Assembly: GCF_038002765.1 (NCBI RefSeq)
Contig: NZ_JBBODE010000003.1
Coordinates: forward strand, 1 to 64,000
Length of the DNA stretch: 64,000 nucleotides
Direction: 5' to 3'
Source: Peribacillus sp. FSL H8-0477
Lineage (GTDB): Bacteria; Bacillota; Bacilli; Bacillales; DSM-1321
Every line of letters starts with the position of its first letter. Position 1 is the stretch's first letter. This document shows positions 53,409 through 63,963 of the stretch, in pieces. Below the pieces are notes generated by a model. The model worked only from the letters and a program-made list of their open reading frames with translations. It searched no databases and was not told where the DNA came from. Both the position numbers and the translations under genes were made by a program.

Positions 53409-54479
53409 TTAAACGGTCGCTTTAACTTCCCATTTATCGACGACAGTCACGCCAAGGTTTTGAAATGTATCCATTTCATCGAATACTTTTGGTACTTCAT
53501 CAAGCGAGATGGTTTTGGTAACTAATGAACCTGGTTTCAATTTACCTGACTCTACCATACTCAGCATGCTCGGATATCGTGAAGGCTGCATGCCGAGCGA
53601 ACCAATTAACTGGATCTCAGACTGAACAATAAAATCAATTGGAAGTGGAATCATTCCTTCCTCATCACGAGATGTAAGACCAATTTGCAAGTGTCGTCCT
53701 CTTTTACGCAACCCGTTGATTGCTGCCTGACAAGTCTGTGTAATGCCTAAAGCATCTACGGAAACATGGGCTCCTCCCTTCGTTATTTCACGTATAGCTT
53801 CTGTTGTATGACCGTCTTTGGCATTAATCGCTGCAACTGCACCTAACTGCTTAGCAAGGTTTAGCTTGTCCTCTCCAATATCGACTGCAATAACATTGGC
53901 TCCTAATGCGCTCGCAATCTGGATTGCAGACAGTCCTACACCACCGCAGCCATGTACCGTTACCCATTCCCCTCCAGTAACCTTCGCTTGATCTGTTATC
54001 CCGTGAAATGCCGTCATAAACCGACACCCCATACCTGCAGCTTCAACAAAGCCAATCGAATCGGGTAACTTTACTAAATTAATATCCGCACTAGGAACAG
54101 CCGTGTACCTGCCGTAACCGCCCCAAGTCGAGAAACCTAGCAGCTGGATATTTTCGCATATGTTATGATGACCGCTTTGACAATAAGGGCAGGTGCCATC
54201 CCCAATGGTAAATGGAGCAATTACTCGGTCACCTTTTTTAAAATTCTTAACATTTTTTCCTGCTTCTTCAATGATTCCTGAAAATTCATGACCTAAAATA
54301 TGTGGTAATGGCAGCTTTATGCCAATCCAATCCCAATCTCCTTGCCATGCATGCCAATCACTCCTGCAAACCCCATTTGCTTCGACCTTTATAACCACAC
54401 CATCGTCTGCACATTCTGGATCGGGCATATCCCTAATTACGAGCGGTTTTTTCAGTTCTTCCATTACTAATGCTCTCAT
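53409..54479 (-). CDS. Zinc-dependent alcohol dehydrogenase family protein (MDR)
   Basis: A 356-residue medium-chain dehydrogenase. The catalytic zinc site is C and H in GVCRSDWH and GHEFSG, and the Rossmann motif is GCGGVGLSA. The structural zinc lobe reads GDGTCPYCQSGHHNIC, which has three of the usual four cysteines, the first being absent. I start at ATG 54479 behind AAAGGAGG. A consensus cre site overlaps the leader, so CcpA-mediated carbon catabolite repression is likely. Alcohol or polyol is the probable substrate; which one is unknown. Confidence 0.88.
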   Translation of the reverse strand: MRALVMEELKKPLVIRDMPDPECADDGVVIKVEANGVCRSDWHAWQGDWDWIGIKLPLPHILGHEFSGIIEEAGKNVKNFKKGDRVIAPFTIGDGTCPYCQSGHHNICENIQLLGFSTWGGYGRYTAVPSADINLVKLPDSIGFVEAAGMGCRFMTAFHGITDQAKVTGGEWVTVHGCGGVGLSAIQIASALGANVIAVDIGEDKLNLAKQLGAVAAINAKDGHTTEAIREITKGGAHVSVDALGITQTCQAAINGLRKRGRHLQIGLTSRDEEGMIPLPIDFIVQSEIQLIGSLGMQPSRYPSMLSMVESGKLKPGSLVTKTISLDEVPKVFDEMDTFQNLGVTVVDKWEVKATV

Positions 54480-54495
54480 AACATACCTCCTTTTT

Positions 54496-54510
54496 AGTAA
54501 GCGCTTACAT
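54496..54510 (-). promoter_or_regulatory. CcpA-binding cre site upstream of the alcohol dehydrogenase gene
   Basis: ATGTAAGCGCTTACT (minus strand) fits the consensus WTGNAANCGNWNNCW at every position and contains the perfect palindrome GTAAGCGCTTAC. It lies 16-31 bases before the start codon, a roadblock position. Confidence 0.8.
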
Positions 54511-54698
54511 GTATGGTTGGTCAAGTAGTTATTAAAATAGTACTATCCCTTCTTATCCCTAGTCAATACAGCAGCATTTGCTAGTGCCTGTCGAAAATCG
54601 GACACTCATGTCTCATCTTTTCCTACGTTCCCCTTAATTTGTTGTTAAACACCTACAGCACCTACAATAGAATAAAGGTAAATATGTCGAAAAAAATA

Positions 54699-54735
54699 GG
54701 CTGTTACATGGGAATTCCCATGTAACAGCCTTATT
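54699..54735. terminator. Terminator of the AmiS/UreI gene
   Basis: A 14-bp perfect stem, GGCTGTTACATGGG / CCCATGTAACAGCC, with an AATT loop, A-rich on the left and TTATTTTATT on the right. On the minus strand it terminates the gene ending at 54736. Confidence 0.88.
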
Positions 54736-55374
54736 TTATTTAGAAGCCAGTTGTTTCTCACGGCCTTTGTTTATATTTAAGATTAGGAAGTATAGAATGG
54801 ACGCGATTGCGAGTGCATACCAGATAAACTGAGCTGCTGGCTCTTTAGAAATTCCGGTCATGGTAAACATAGACGGAATGGTCAGGGTCACCCACGAGAG
54901 AACAATAGCAACTTTGCCTGTATATGCGTCAATGTCTTTCCCGCATGACATAGAAAGATAGAACAGGAACCATAGGTACGCCCAAAATGCCCATGTTATG
55001 GCGTTAGCGATATCACCAAATTGAATAATCGATACTAATGTGTAAACGACAGATATAATCGCTACCCATAATGAAAAATAACCTAGTCCATTGCCATTAA
55101 GATCTTTAATAATTGTTACAGCTAAAAACAGATACGTTAATCCGAATAAGAAGATACTGGAGTAATTATAAAGTGTCCAGTTCGTTTGGTCTGACACGAA
55201 TACCAAGTATAAAGGAGAAATCGTTTGAATCGCACCTACGAATAAATTAAAGTAGGCAATACTTTTTCCGTCTGCTTTACCAATCAGAAATAGTCCGTTT
55301 AAAAATAACACCGCTCCTGATAAAAATAATCCTATTGTACCCATATAGCGCTTTGTGAAAAGAATACTTTTCAC
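54736..55374 (-). CDS. AmiS/UreI family transporter
   Basis: A 212-residue membrane protein with seven predicted helices. GLFLSGAVLFLNGLFLIG near the N-terminus and the central WAFWAYLWFLFYLSM are typical of the acid-gated urea channel UreI and the amide porter AmiS. GTG start behind AAAGGGGG. No urease or amidase gene is present in the window, so urea or short-chain amide uptake is inferred only from the family. Confidence 0.88.
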   Translation of the reverse strand: MKSILFTKRYMGTIGLFLSGAVLFLNGLFLIGKADGKSIAYFNLFVGAIQTISPLYLVFVSDQTNWTLYNYSSIFLFGLTYLFLAVTIIKDLNGNGLGYFSLWVAIISVVYTLVSIIQFGDIANAITWAFWAYLWFLFYLSMSCGKDIDAYTGKVAIVLSWVTLTIPSMFTMTGISKEPAAQFIWYALAIASILYFLILNINKGREKQLASK

Positions 55375-55410
55375 AAATACCCCCTTTTATGATGAATTTT
55401 CTAGATGAAT

Positions 55411-55462
55411 TAAAAAAGAAAAAGCACTCTCCTTCTATTCGAAAGAGAGATGCTCTTATTAT
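55411..55462 (-). terminator. Terminator of the nupC gene
   Basis: On the minus strand AGCATCTCTC pairs with GAGAGTGCT (one bulge) and is followed by TTTTTCTTTTTT. Confidence 0.8.
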
Positions 55463-55485
55463 CTACTAAAGTTTGTCAATTATTA

Positions 55486-56670
55486 TTATTTGATAATCAG
55501 ACTAACAATGATAGATGTTAGGATACTTACCAAAGTTGCACCGTAAAGAAGTTTAATACCAAAGCGTGCTACTACATTACCTTGCTTTTCATGCAATCCT
55601 TTTACTGCACCGGAAATGATTCCGATTGAAGAGAAGTTTGCAAATGAGACAAGGAACACAGAGATGATACCAATTGATTTTGAACTTAGTTCTGAAGCTG
55701 CTTTCGTTAAGTCTAGCATCGCAACAAATTCATTGGTTACTAGTTTCGTTGCCATGATGCCCCCCGCTTTAACTGCTTCTGCTGCTGGAATACCCATCAA
55801 CATGGCAAAAGGAGAGAAGATATATCCAAGAATTTCTTGGAAGCTGATTCCAAAGATCATATCGAACAAACCATTGATTCCTGCCATTAAGGCAACAAAG
55901 CCGATTAGCATCGCAGCAACAATGACCGCTACCTTGAAGCCATCCATAATATATTCACCAATCATTTCGAAGAACGATTGTTTCTCATCGTCTTGAACAA
56001 CTAAGATGTCTTCTTCCTCAGAAACGGTATACGGATTGATGATTGAAGAGATGATGAAACCACCAAACAGGTTAATAACAATAGCTGTAACTACATATTT
56101 GGGTTCAATCATGGTCATATAAGCACCAACGATTGACATAGAAACGGTTGACATAGCAGAAGCACACAAGGTGTAAAGACGCTGCTCTGATAGTTGACCA
56201 AGTTGTTTTTTCACTGTGATAAAGACTTCAGACTGCCCGACCATAGCAGATGCTACAGCGTTATAGGATTCAAGTTTACCCATACCATTAACTTTGCTAA
56301 GTACGAATCCAATCCATTTCATAATGAAAGGAAGAATTTTTAGGTATTGGAAGATACCAATTAATACAGAAATGAATACGATAGGAAGCAGTACCGTTAG
56401 GAAGAATGGAGCTTCTCCCCCGTTGGCAATCCCGCCAAATACAAAGTTGACACCAACTGCTGCATACTCTAAAAGCTTACCGAAGACACCTGCAAATGCC
56501 TTAATGACTACATATCCAAACTTCGTATTCAGTAACAAGAAAGCTAAAATGATCTGGATAACAACCATAATAATAATTGGTTTTATTTTAATCTTTTTAC
56601 GGTCGCTGCTAGCAAGAAAAGCAAGTCCAAAAACGACAATTAGTCCGAAAATCGCTATTAAATAACTCAT
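55486..56670 (-). CDS. nupC: Concentrative nucleoside transporter, NupC family
   Basis: A 394-residue CNT-family importer driven by proton or sodium symport. Family features are [12 protein letters not shown] near 80, [23 protein letters not shown] (the nucleoside-binding helix-turn region), [11 protein letters not shown] and [21 protein letters not shown] lies near the C-terminus. ATG behind ACCGGGGG. It directly follows cdd (61 bases), so nucleoside uptake and cytidine deamination are co-expressed. Confidence 0.94.
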   Translation of the reverse strand: MSYLIAIFGLIVVFGLAFLASSDRKKIKIKPIIIMVVIQIILAFLLLNTKFGYVVIKAFAGVFGKLLEYAAVGVNFVFGGIANGGEAPFFLTVLLPIVFISVLIGIFQYLKILPFIMKWIGFVLSKVNGMGKLESYNAVASAMVGQSEVFITVKKQLGQLSEQRLYTLCASAMSTVSMSIVGAYMTMIEPKYVVTAIVINLFGGFIISSIINPYTVSEEEDILVVQDDEKQSFFEMIGEYIMDGFKVAVIVAAMLIGFVALMAGINGLFDMIFGISFQEILGYIFSPFAMLMGIPAAEAVKAGGIMATKLVTNEFVAMLDLTKAASELSSKSIGIISVFLVSFANFSSIGIISGAVKGLHEKQGNVVARFGIKLLYGATLVSILTSIIVSLIIK

Positions 56671-56731
56671 GAGTTACCCCCGGTGTATAATTATTAGTTT
56701 CTACCTATTACGTAAATATAAAATACCGATA

Positions 56732-57484
<753 letters not shown>

Positions 57485-57489
<5 letters not shown>

Positions 57490-57535
57490 AAAAAAACTAC
57501 TTTTTCCGGTTCAAATGAACAAGAAAAAGTAGTTC
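57485..57535 (-). terminator. Terminator of the aldo-keto reductase gene (end of sugar operon)
   Basis: AACTACTTTTTC / GAAAAAGTAGTT stem around 15 bases; on the minus strand T8 follows. Confidence 0.9.
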
Positions 57536-57538
57536 CTC

Positions 57539-58522
57539 TTAATAAGCTCCCCGAATATAACGTTTCACACTGTTTTCATAAAAGCTTCCTATCCGTATGT
57601 GTTCTTTTTCAGTAAATGGCTTAGTATGAATAGCTTGGAGATTTTGTTCAACTTGCTTTACGTTCTTAAACCCTGGAATGGCACATGTTATGGCATCTTG
57701 GTCAAGGATCCAACGTAAAGCAGCACTGCTTAAAGATTCACGTCCCTCCGCTATCCAGGAAAGTTCTTCAGTAAGCTCTACTCCTTTCGAAAACTCAAGT
57801 CCTGCAAAGGTTTCTCCTACATTAAACTGCTCACCATTTGCGTTAAACTGCCGATGATCATCGTTAGCAAATTTCGTATCATTTGTGAATTTACCTGTTA
57901 GCAGGCCGCTTGCAAGCGGCACACGTGCTAACACTCCGACTCCTTGTTCTTTAGCTGCAGGGAGAAGTTCCTTAAGCGCTTTTTGACGAAAGACATTGAA
58001 GATCACTTGTAAAGCTTTTACCCCTGGATTAGTCAAACAAAAGAGTCCTTCTTCCACCGTCTCTACACTTACACCATAATGACGGATTTTCCCTTCTTGC
58101 TGTAATTTGTCCAGGACATCAAATACATTCGTATTTTTTAAGATTTCTAGAGGAGGACAGTGAATTTGATATAAATCAATCCGCTCACGGCCCAGTCTCT
58201 TTAAACTAGCTTCACAATAGGCACGAACTGCCTCTTCAGAATATGTTTGAGGGTCATGTACATCACCTGCTCTACAGAACTTGGAAGCGATATAAATTTG
58301 ATCTTCTTTGCCTTTAGTAGCTTCACGAAGTAACTCTTCACTTCGGCCATTTCCATATACATCTGCCGTATCAAAGAAATTGACACCAAGCTCCATTGCA
58401 CGATGTAAACCTAACAGCGCATCTTCTGTCGTAGATTCCCCCCAGTCACCCCCTATTCCCCATGTTCCAAAACTAATCTCACTAACGTTTAATTCTGTAT
58501 TTCCTAGTTTTCGAAAATTCAA
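57539..58522 (-). CDS. Aldo/keto reductase
   Basis: About 327 residues, NADPH-dependent (beta/alpha)8 oxidoreductase. The catalytic set is D51 and Y56 (FFDTADVYG), K81 (ASKF) and the histidine in LYQIHCPP. The only strong site, AAAGGAG, directly abuts GTG 58534, so I choose TTG 58522 (NFRKLGNTELNVSEIS). It follows the sugar-permease gene by 20 bases in the same operon, which suggests a role in oxidising or reducing the imported aldose. Confidence 0.87.
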   Translation of the reverse strand: MNFRKLGNTELNVSEISFGTWGIGGDWGESTTEDALLGLHRAMELGVNFFDTADVYGNGRSEELLREATKGKEDQIYIASKFCRAGDVHDPQTYSEEAVRAYCEASLKRLGRERIDLYQIHCPPLEILKNTNVFDVLDKLQQEGKIRHYGVSVETVEEGLFCLTNPGVKALQVIFNVFRQKALKELLPAAKEQGVGVLARVPLASGLLTGKFTNDTKFANDDHRQFNANGEQFNVGETFAGLEFSKGVELTEELSWIAEGRESLSSAALRWILDQDAITCAIPGFKNVKQVEQNLQAIHTKPFTEKEHIRIGSFYENSVKRYIRGAY

Positions 58523-58542
58523 AAGAGAAGTCACTCCTTTAG

Positions 58543-59706
58543 TTAAGATGATTTATTTTTATTGTAAACGTCGAATCCAACAGCTATTAAGAGAACCAGC
58601 CCTTTAATCGTTTGTTGATAATCGACACCTAACCCGATTAACGACATACCGTTGTTTAGTACACCCATAACCAGTCCACCGACTACCGCTCCAATCACAG
58701 TTCCTATCCCTCCATAAGCAGAAGCACCGCCGATAAAGACAGCTGCTATCGCGTCTAACTCAAATGAGTTTCCTGCTTTTGGAGTAGCCGCATTCAATCG
58801 AGCTGCAAATAGTAAGCCGGATAGTGCAGCAAGAACACCCATATTTACAAATACCCAAAATGTCAGCCATTTTGTTTTAATCCCAGAAAGCTTAGCCGCT
58901 TTCTCATTGCCGCCTAGGGCATATAAATGACGGCCTGCTATCGTTTTATTCGTAATGAATGAGTATGCAACAATTAAGACAACTAAAATGACTAGGATAT
59001 TAGGAATTCCTTCATAGGAAGCTAGGAAATAAGCAAATACATTCATCACGCCTACAATGAGAATTAGTTTTAAGGCAAATAACCACATTGGCAAGATGTC
59101 GAAGTTATAAGAAGCTTGTTGTTTTCTTTTTCTTATTTCCCCCCAGATTAATATCAGAGAAATAACCACTCCAACAATCATCGTTAACAGATCTAAATCA
59201 CCCGACTTATTAAGCCCTGGTATAAACCCTGAACTCATTTGACGAAATGAAGCCGGAAATGGTGCAATCGATTGTCCATCTAAGACAAGCATGGTAAGGC
59301 CGCGGAAAACCAGCATTCCAGCTAACGTAACAATAAACGCAGGCACCCGTAAAAACGCCACCCAAAAACCTTGCCACGCACCAATTAAGCCACCAATAAT
59401 CAGACAAAGCACAACAGACAGCCATACAGGTAAATTCATTTCTACCATAAAGATTGCTGACATCGCTCCTACAAACGCGACAACCGAACCTACTGAAAGA
59501 TCAATATGCCCGAGGATAATTACGAGAAGCATACCTATCGCTAGAACAAGGATATAGCTGTTTTGAAGAATTAAGTTCGTAATATTAATTGGTTTTAATA
59601 GAACACCTTCTGTTAAAATTTGAAAAAGAATCATAATTAGGACTAATGCGAGTACCATGCCATACTGTCTTAAATTATTTTTGAACAAACTAGCAAGCGT
59701 CTTCAT
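58543..59706 (-). CDS. gguB: Sugar ABC transporter permease (GguB/XylH-like)
   Basis: A 387-residue permease of the ribose/xylose family with about ten helices. Family motifs are [19 protein letters not shown] and the C-terminal [21 protein letters not shown]. It overlaps the ATPase gene by four bases. With the ATPase and ChvE-like binding protein it matches the multiple-monosaccharide importer (ChvE-GguA-GguB) layout. Confidence 0.9.
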   Translation of the reverse strand: MKTLASLFKNNLRQYGMVLALVLIMILFQILTEGVLLKPINITNLILQNSYILVLAIGMLLVIILGHIDLSVGSVVAFVGAMSAIFMVEMNLPVWLSVVLCLIIGGLIGAWQGFWVAFLRVPAFIVTLAGMLVFRGLTMLVLDGQSIAPFPASFRQMSSGFIPGLNKSGDLDLLTMIVGVVISLILIWGEIRKRKQQASYNFDILPMWLFALKLILIVGVMNVFAYFLASYEGIPNILVILVVLIVAYSFITNKTIAGRHLYALGGNEKAAKLSGIKTKWLTFWVFVNMGVLAALSGLLFAARLNAATPKAGNSFELDAIAAVFIGGASAYGGIGTVIGAVVGGLVMGVLNNGMSLIGLGVDYQQTIKGLVLLIAVGFDVYNKNKSS

Positions 59707-61241
59707 TGCTGCTCCACCCCTGTTCTAGTCATATATTTCATTATTTTTTCTTGTGTAGCATCTTCTCTAGTGAATTCAGCGGTGAATTTGCCTTCTCTCA
59801 TTACATAAATACGATCAGCTATCCCTAGTATTTCAGGTAACTCTGACGAGATGATAAGCACGCCTTTGCCTTGGTCAGCTAATGTATTAATAATAGAATA
59901 GATTTCATACTTAGCCCCGACATCAATACCGCGCGTCGGCTCATCTAGGATAAGAATGTCCGGTTCCGTAAACATCCACTTGCTCAAAATCACTTTTTGT
60001 TGATTTCCCCCGCTTAGGTTCATTGCTTTCTGCAATATGCTCGGACTTTTTATATTCATTTGTTTCCGGTACTTTTCTGCCTCTATTACTTCTTGATGAT
60101 CATTTACAATCGTATTCTTAGAAATTTTTTTCAAATTAGCTAAGGTAATATTCGTCTTGATATCTTCTTCTAAAACCAGACCGTACTGTTTTCGATCTTC
60201 TGTCACATAAGCAATTCCGTTGTTGATTGCTTGGGTTATATTTGTTAATTTCAGTTCTTTTCCGTCTTTAAATAACTGTCCAGTAATTTTTTTACCGTAA
60301 GCTTTCCCAAAAATACTCATGGCAAGTTCCGTTCGTCCCGCCCCCATAAGTCCAGCTATCCCTACAATCTCGCCGCTGCGAATAGAAAAGCTGACGTCTT
60401 CCACAATGTTTCTCTCCGGATTAGCCGGATCTTGAACTTCCCAATTCCGAACTTCAAAAATCGTTTCTCCAATTTTAGGCGTATGATCAGGATAACGATT
60501 CGTTAAGTCCCGGCCAACCATTCCCTTAATAATCCGGTCCTCTGTAACATGATCTTTCTTCATATCAAGTGTTTCTATTGATTTGCCGTCACGTAGTATG
60601 GTAATGGAATCTGCAACCTTAGCAATCTCATTTAGTTTGTGAGAAATAATAATAGAGGTCATCCCTTGTTTTTTGAATTCAAGGAGTAAGTTAAGCAGAT
60701 TTTCACTATCGTCTTCATTTAATGCTGCAGTTGGTTCATCAAGTATTAATAATTTCACTTTTTTAGAAAGTGCTTTTGCTATTTCAACCAGTTGCTGCTT
60801 ACCAACACCTAACTGGTTAATGGGCGTGTTTGGTGATTCATTTAAGCCAACAACATTCAACAATTCCTTTGTCTTAGCAATGGTTGCATTAAAATTAATG
60901 ATTCCATTTTTTGCTTGCTCGTTACCAAGAAAGATATTTTCTGCAATAGATAAAAAAGGAATAAGAGCTAGTTCTTGATGGATGATGACGATTCCTAGGT
61001 TTTCACTTTGTTTTATATCTTTAAATTCACAGACTTCATTTGAAAATAGAATATCTCCTGTATAACTACCATGCGGGTACACACCGCTTAGTACTTTCAT
61101 TAAGGTTGATTTCCCTGCACCATTTTCTCCACATAATGCATGAATTTCTCCTTCTTTAATTTGTAAGTTCACGTCATTTAACGCTTTAACGCCCGGAAAT
61201 GTTTTAGTAATATTTTTCATTTCCAATAGTACTGATGACAA
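59703..61241 (-). CDS. gguA: Sugar ABC transporter ATPase, two ATP-binding domains (GguA/XylG-like)
   Basis: About 512 residues with two ABC domains. The first has [27 protein letters not shown] and [11 protein letters not shown]; the second has the degenerate Walker A region [25 protein letters not shown] and [11 protein letters not shown]. This arrangement is typical of carbohydrate uptake (CUT2) ATPases. The start is TTG 61241 or GTG 61250; GAGGTGGGG is too close to the GTG. Follows the binding-protein gene after an unusual hairpin. Confidence 0.9.
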   Translation of the reverse strand: MSSVLLEMKNITKTFPGVKALNDVNLQIKEGEIHALCGENGAGKSTLMKVLSGVYPHGSYTGDILFSNEVCEFKDIKQSENLGIVIIHQELALIPFLSIAENIFLGNEQAKNGIINFNATIAKTKELLNVVGLNESPNTPINQLGVGKQQLVEIAKALSKKVKLLILDEPTAALNEDDSENLLNLLLEFKKQGMTSIIISHKLNEIAKVADSITILRDGKSIETLDMKKDHVTEDRIIKGMVGRDLTNRYPDHTPKIGETIFEVRNWEVQDPANPERNIVEDVSFSIRSGEIVGIAGLMGAGRTELAMSIFGKAYGKKITGQLFKDGKELKLTNITQAINNGIAYVTEDRKQYGLVLEEDIKTNITLANLKKISKNTIVNDHQEVIEAEKYRKQMNIKSPSILQKAMNLSGGNQQKVILSKWMFTEPDILILDEPTRGIDVGAKYEIYSIINTLADQGKGVLIISSELPEILGIADRIYVMREGKFTAEFTREDATQEKIMKYMTRTGVEQQ

Positions 61242-61266
61242 TGACTTCACCCCACCTCATATTTTT

Positions 61267-61306
61267 GGATACTGCCTGACGGGAAAGCGATGCGCCGGCA
61301 GTATCC
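61267..61306 (-). promoter_or_regulatory. Stable intercistronic hairpin between binding-protein and ATPase genes
   Basis: GGATACTGCC / GGCAGTATCC, a 10-bp perfect stem with a GC-rich loop that can pair further. There is no T run on the minus strand. Probably keeps the upstream part of the mRNA stable, as is common after binding-protein genes. Confidence 0.6.
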
Positions 61307-61318
61307 ATATATGTTAGA

Positions 61319-62398
61319 TTATTGACCTAGTTGTTCTTTTGTATAATATCCACCGTCGATTAGTATTTCTTCATAGTTTTCTTTATCAACAACGACTGGA
61401 TCTAATAGATAAGCTGGAACCACTAATTTACCATTATCATACGTTTTTTCATCATTAACTTCCGCTTCTTTCCCTTTAAGAACAGCATCAGCCATTGCTA
61501 CTGCTTGTTTAGCCAAAGCTCTCGTATCTTTATAGATGGTTTGAGTTTGCTCACCAGCAATGATTGATTTAACAGAGGCAAGCTCAGCGTCTTGTCCTGT
61601 GATAATCGGAAGTGGTTTACTAGTTGAACCATAGCCAACACCTTTTAATGAAGAGATAATGCCGATGCTGATTCCATCAAAAGGAGATAAAACTGCATCT
61701 ACGCGCTCAGAGGAATATTTAGAACTTAATAGATTATCCATTCTTGATTGAGCAGTTGCTCCGTCCCAACGTAATGTAGCTACTTGCTTCATATCCGTTT
61801 GTCCGCTTTGTACAACTAATTTCTTGGAATCAATATACGGCTGCAAGATTGACATCGCACCGTCAAAGAAGAAGTATGCATTGTTATCATCTGGAGAGCC
61901 GCCAAATAATTCAATGTTGAATGGTCCTTTACCATCTTCAAGGCCTAGCTTGTCGACAATATATTGTCCTTGTAAAACTCCTACTTTAAAGTTATCGAAC
62001 GTTGCATAATAGCTGATATTATCTGTACCTTTAATCAATCGGTCATAAGAAATAACTTTGATGTCCTCATCTCCAGCTTTCTTTAACACGTCTGTTAATG
62101 ATTCCCCATCAATGGGTGCTACAACTAAAATATCGACACCCTTCGTAATCATATTTTCAATTTGAGAAACTTGGTTCTCGATGATATCTTCACCATATTG
62201 CAGATCCGTTTTATAGCCTAACTTTTCAAATTCCTTTTTCATATTTTTTCCGTCACCGACCCAGCGTTCTGAGGATTTAGTAGGCATGGAAATACCTACG
62301 GAACCGCTTTCTTTCCCGCCGGATTTCTCATCACCGCCACAAGCGGCTAGTGTGAAGATCATGACAAGCATTAATATTGAGCCTAGTAATTTCTTCAT
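61319..62398 (-). CDS. chvE: Sugar ABC transporter binding lipoprotein (ChvE-like)
   Basis: A 359-residue type I periplasmic-binding-protein fold. Lipoprotein signal with lipobox LAAC (C20), then [34 protein letters not shown] and a C-terminal [16 protein letters not shown], all fitting ChvE-like monosaccharide-binding proteins (arabinose, galactose, glucose, xylose). I start at ATG 62398 behind AAGGGAGAG. First gene of the operon; two AraR-like operators and a cre site lie upstream. Confidence 0.9.
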   Translation of the reverse strand: MKKLLGSILMLVMIFTLAACGGDEKSGGKESGSVGISMPTKSSERWVGDGKNMKKEFEKLGYKTDLQYGEDIIENQVSQIENMITKGVDILVVAPIDGESLTDVLKKAGDEDIKVISYDRLIKGTDNISYYATFDNFKVGVLQGQYIVDKLGLEDGKGPFNIELFGGSPDDNNAYFFFDGAMSILQPYIDSKKLVVQSGQTDMKQVATLRWDGATAQSRMDNLLSSKYSSERVDAVLSPFDGISIGIISSLKGVGYGSTSKPLPIITGQDAELASVKSIIAGEQTQTIYKDTRALAKQAVAMADAVLKGKEAEVNDEKTYDNGKLVVPAYLLDPVVVDKENYEEILIDGGYYTKEQLGQ

Positions 62399-62486
62399 AA
62401 ATTGTATCTCTCCCTTAAAATTAGTTATCACTATCATCTATCTATAACGTTATGAAAATAGAAAGAAAATAGAGACAGTTCAGAAA

Positions 62487-62501
62487 TGTATTCGCTTCCA
62501 T
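62487..62501 (-). promoter_or_regulatory. CcpA-binding cre site upstream of the sugar importer operon
   Basis: ATGGAAGCGAATACA (minus strand) matches WTGNAANCGNWNNCW at all positions, about 90-105 bases before the start codon of the binding-protein gene and just downstream of the AraR-like operators. Confidence 0.72.
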
Positions 62502-62513
62502 GACTATCATACT

Positions 62514-62529
62514 ACTTGTAAGCACAAGT
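62514..62529 (-). promoter_or_regulatory. AraR-like operator, promoter-proximal
   Basis: ACTTGTAAGCACAAGT, close to the AraR consensus ATTTGTACGTACAAAT and nearly perfectly palindromic. Its centre is 32 bp from that of the next site, about three helical turns. Confidence 0.75.
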
Positions 62530-62545
62530 AATCTACTAAAATTTT

Positions 62546-62561
62546 ACTTGTACGAACAAAT
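62546..62561 (-). promoter_or_regulatory. AraR-like operator, distal
   Basis: ACTTGTACGAACAAAT (plus-strand reading) matches ATTTGTACGTACAAAT at 14 of 16 positions. Together with the site at 62514 it allows cooperative binding on one face of the helix. Confidence 0.78.
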
Positions 62562-62584
62562 ATTTTCCTTTTTTTTGATTATAT

Positions 62585-62613
62585 GAAAAAAAACTCCTTT
62601 TAAGAAGGAGTTT
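62585..62613 (-). terminator. Terminator of the AraR-like regulator gene
   Basis: AAACTCCTT / AAGGAGTTT stem with a 5-base loop; T8 follows on the minus strand. Confidence 0.9.
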
Positions 62614-62622
62614 AAACACTTA

Positions 62623-63699
62623 CTATCCTATTTTTTTTGTAGACTTTCGAATGACTAATTCTGGTTTATAAAGAATACTAGGATTTCCTATTTGATCTTT
62701 GCTCTCGATTAACTGAATAATCGTTTCAGCAGCTTGACGTCCCATTTCAAATTGAGGATGCTTAACAGAAGTAAGCTTCACTTCCGAAGCGGTTGCTAGA
62801 TTAGAGTCATCAAATCCTACTACTGATAAGTCTTCTGGAACACTCATCCCCAGCTCACGAATGATATCCAGCATAGAGAGGGCAATTTCATCATTGTAAC
62901 AAAATAAACCAGTCGGACGAACTTCCGCTTTCATAAGTGAGGTAAATAGTTCTGCCGCTTTTGTGTATTTTTCTTTTGTCGTATAGGAAACGATCATTTC
63001 TGGTAAGATGGGAACTCTATATGTACGATGGGCTCGAATAAATCCTTGCATTCGCCTTACACCTTGTAAATCATCCGTTTTAAATAAGCCGGCAATTCTT
63101 GTATGTCCAAGCTTCAGCAAATGTTCAACGGCTAAATAACCGCCTAATTCGTCGTCAAGTGTTAAGCTATATGGATTTAATTCTGGGTAGTACGCATTAA
63201 GCATCAGATAGGGGGTTTTTCTTCTTTCTAGATTCAAGTAATACGTTAAATTCGGATTATAATAATTACTTTTTGTAGGTTCTACAATAAGACCTGATAT
63301 CTGACTGCCAAGGATTTTTTCTAAACACATTCTTTCCTTGCTGACATCGTTATTCGTACTGTATAGCTGTAAATTATACCCCATTTTGCTTAAATACGAT
63401 TCCGCCCCGTTAATAATCTGAGGAAAGATATAGTTTGAAATATACGTCGTCACTAGCGCAATTGTTTTTTCAGTAGAATGACTGACAGCTTCCCGATCAG
63501 CACAATACGTTCCAGAGCCTTGTTCTGTGTATAACCAGCCTTCGTTGACAAGATCATTAATCGCTTTTCTTACCGTATGTCTGCTTACACCAAAATGAAC
63601 GGTTAATTCTGATTCAGAGTTAATCCGCTGATGAGGCAGATATTTTCCATTTATGATAAACGATTTGATTCCCTGCTTTACTTGTTCGTATTTTTTCAT
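62623..63699 (-). CDS. araR: AraR-like transcriptional repressor (GntR HTH plus LacI-type sugar-binding domain)
   Basis: A 358-residue chimeric regulator. The N-terminal winged helix is of the GntR family (RINSESELTVHFGVSRHTVRKA). The C-terminal 290 residues form a LacI/periplasmic-binding-like effector domain (HLLKLGHTRIAGLF, LFCYNDEIALSMLDIIRELG, VVGFDDSNLA). This combination defines AraR, the L-arabinose-responsive repressor. ATG 63699 follows GGAGG with a long 13-base gap. AraR-type operators lie upstream of this gene and of the sugar importer, so it probably represses both. Confidence 0.88.
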   Translation of the reverse strand: MKKYEQVKQGIKSFIINGKYLPHQRINSESELTVHFGVSRHTVRKAINDLVNEGWLYTEQGSGTYCADREAVSHSTEKTIALVTTYISNYIFPQIINGAESYLSKMGYNLQLYSTNNDVSKERMCLEKILGSQISGLIVEPTKSNYYNPNLTYYLNLERRKTPYLMLNAYYPELNPYSLTLDDELGGYLAVEHLLKLGHTRIAGLFKTDDLQGVRRMQGFIRAHRTYRVPILPEMIVSYTTKEKYTKAAELFTSLMKAEVRPTGLFCYNDEIALSMLDIIRELGMSVPEDLSVVGFDDSNLATASEVKLTSVKHPQFEMGRQAAETIIQLIESKDQIGNPSILYKPELVIRKSTKKIG

Positions 63700-63756
63700 A
63701 GTAGGGTAACAGCCTCCAACCCACAACTAACGCTAAGCTATGGATTATTTATATTC

Positions 63757-63772
63757 ATTTGTACGTATAACT
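63757..63772 (-). promoter_or_regulatory. AraR-like operator upstream of araR
   Basis: ATTTGTACGTATAACT matches ATTTGTACGTACAAAT at 14 of 16 positions, about 60 bases before the araR start codon: autoregulation is likely. Confidence 0.7.
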
Positions 63773-63798
63773 ATAAATTATAGATCATTAAAAGACAT

Positions 63799-63814
63799 AC
63801 TTGTACCTAGATTA
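63799..63814 (-). promoter_or_regulatory. Second, weaker AraR-like half-site upstream of araR
   Basis: ACTTGTACCTAGATTA keeps only the left half of the consensus (about 10 of 16). Its centre is exactly 42 bp from that of the site at 63757, four helical turns, which is why I list it. Confidence 0.4.
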
Positions 63815-63963
63815 ATCTATATTTCCAGCTTTTTCAAATGAAGATTTTGAAAAACTTGTAAAAAACGTATTCTAGTTAACCATAATATAGTTATGTATAT
63901 ATGAATGCTACTCTTGAAACAAGAGGAAACATGATATACTAGAAAAGGATTGGAAGTGAGGAA

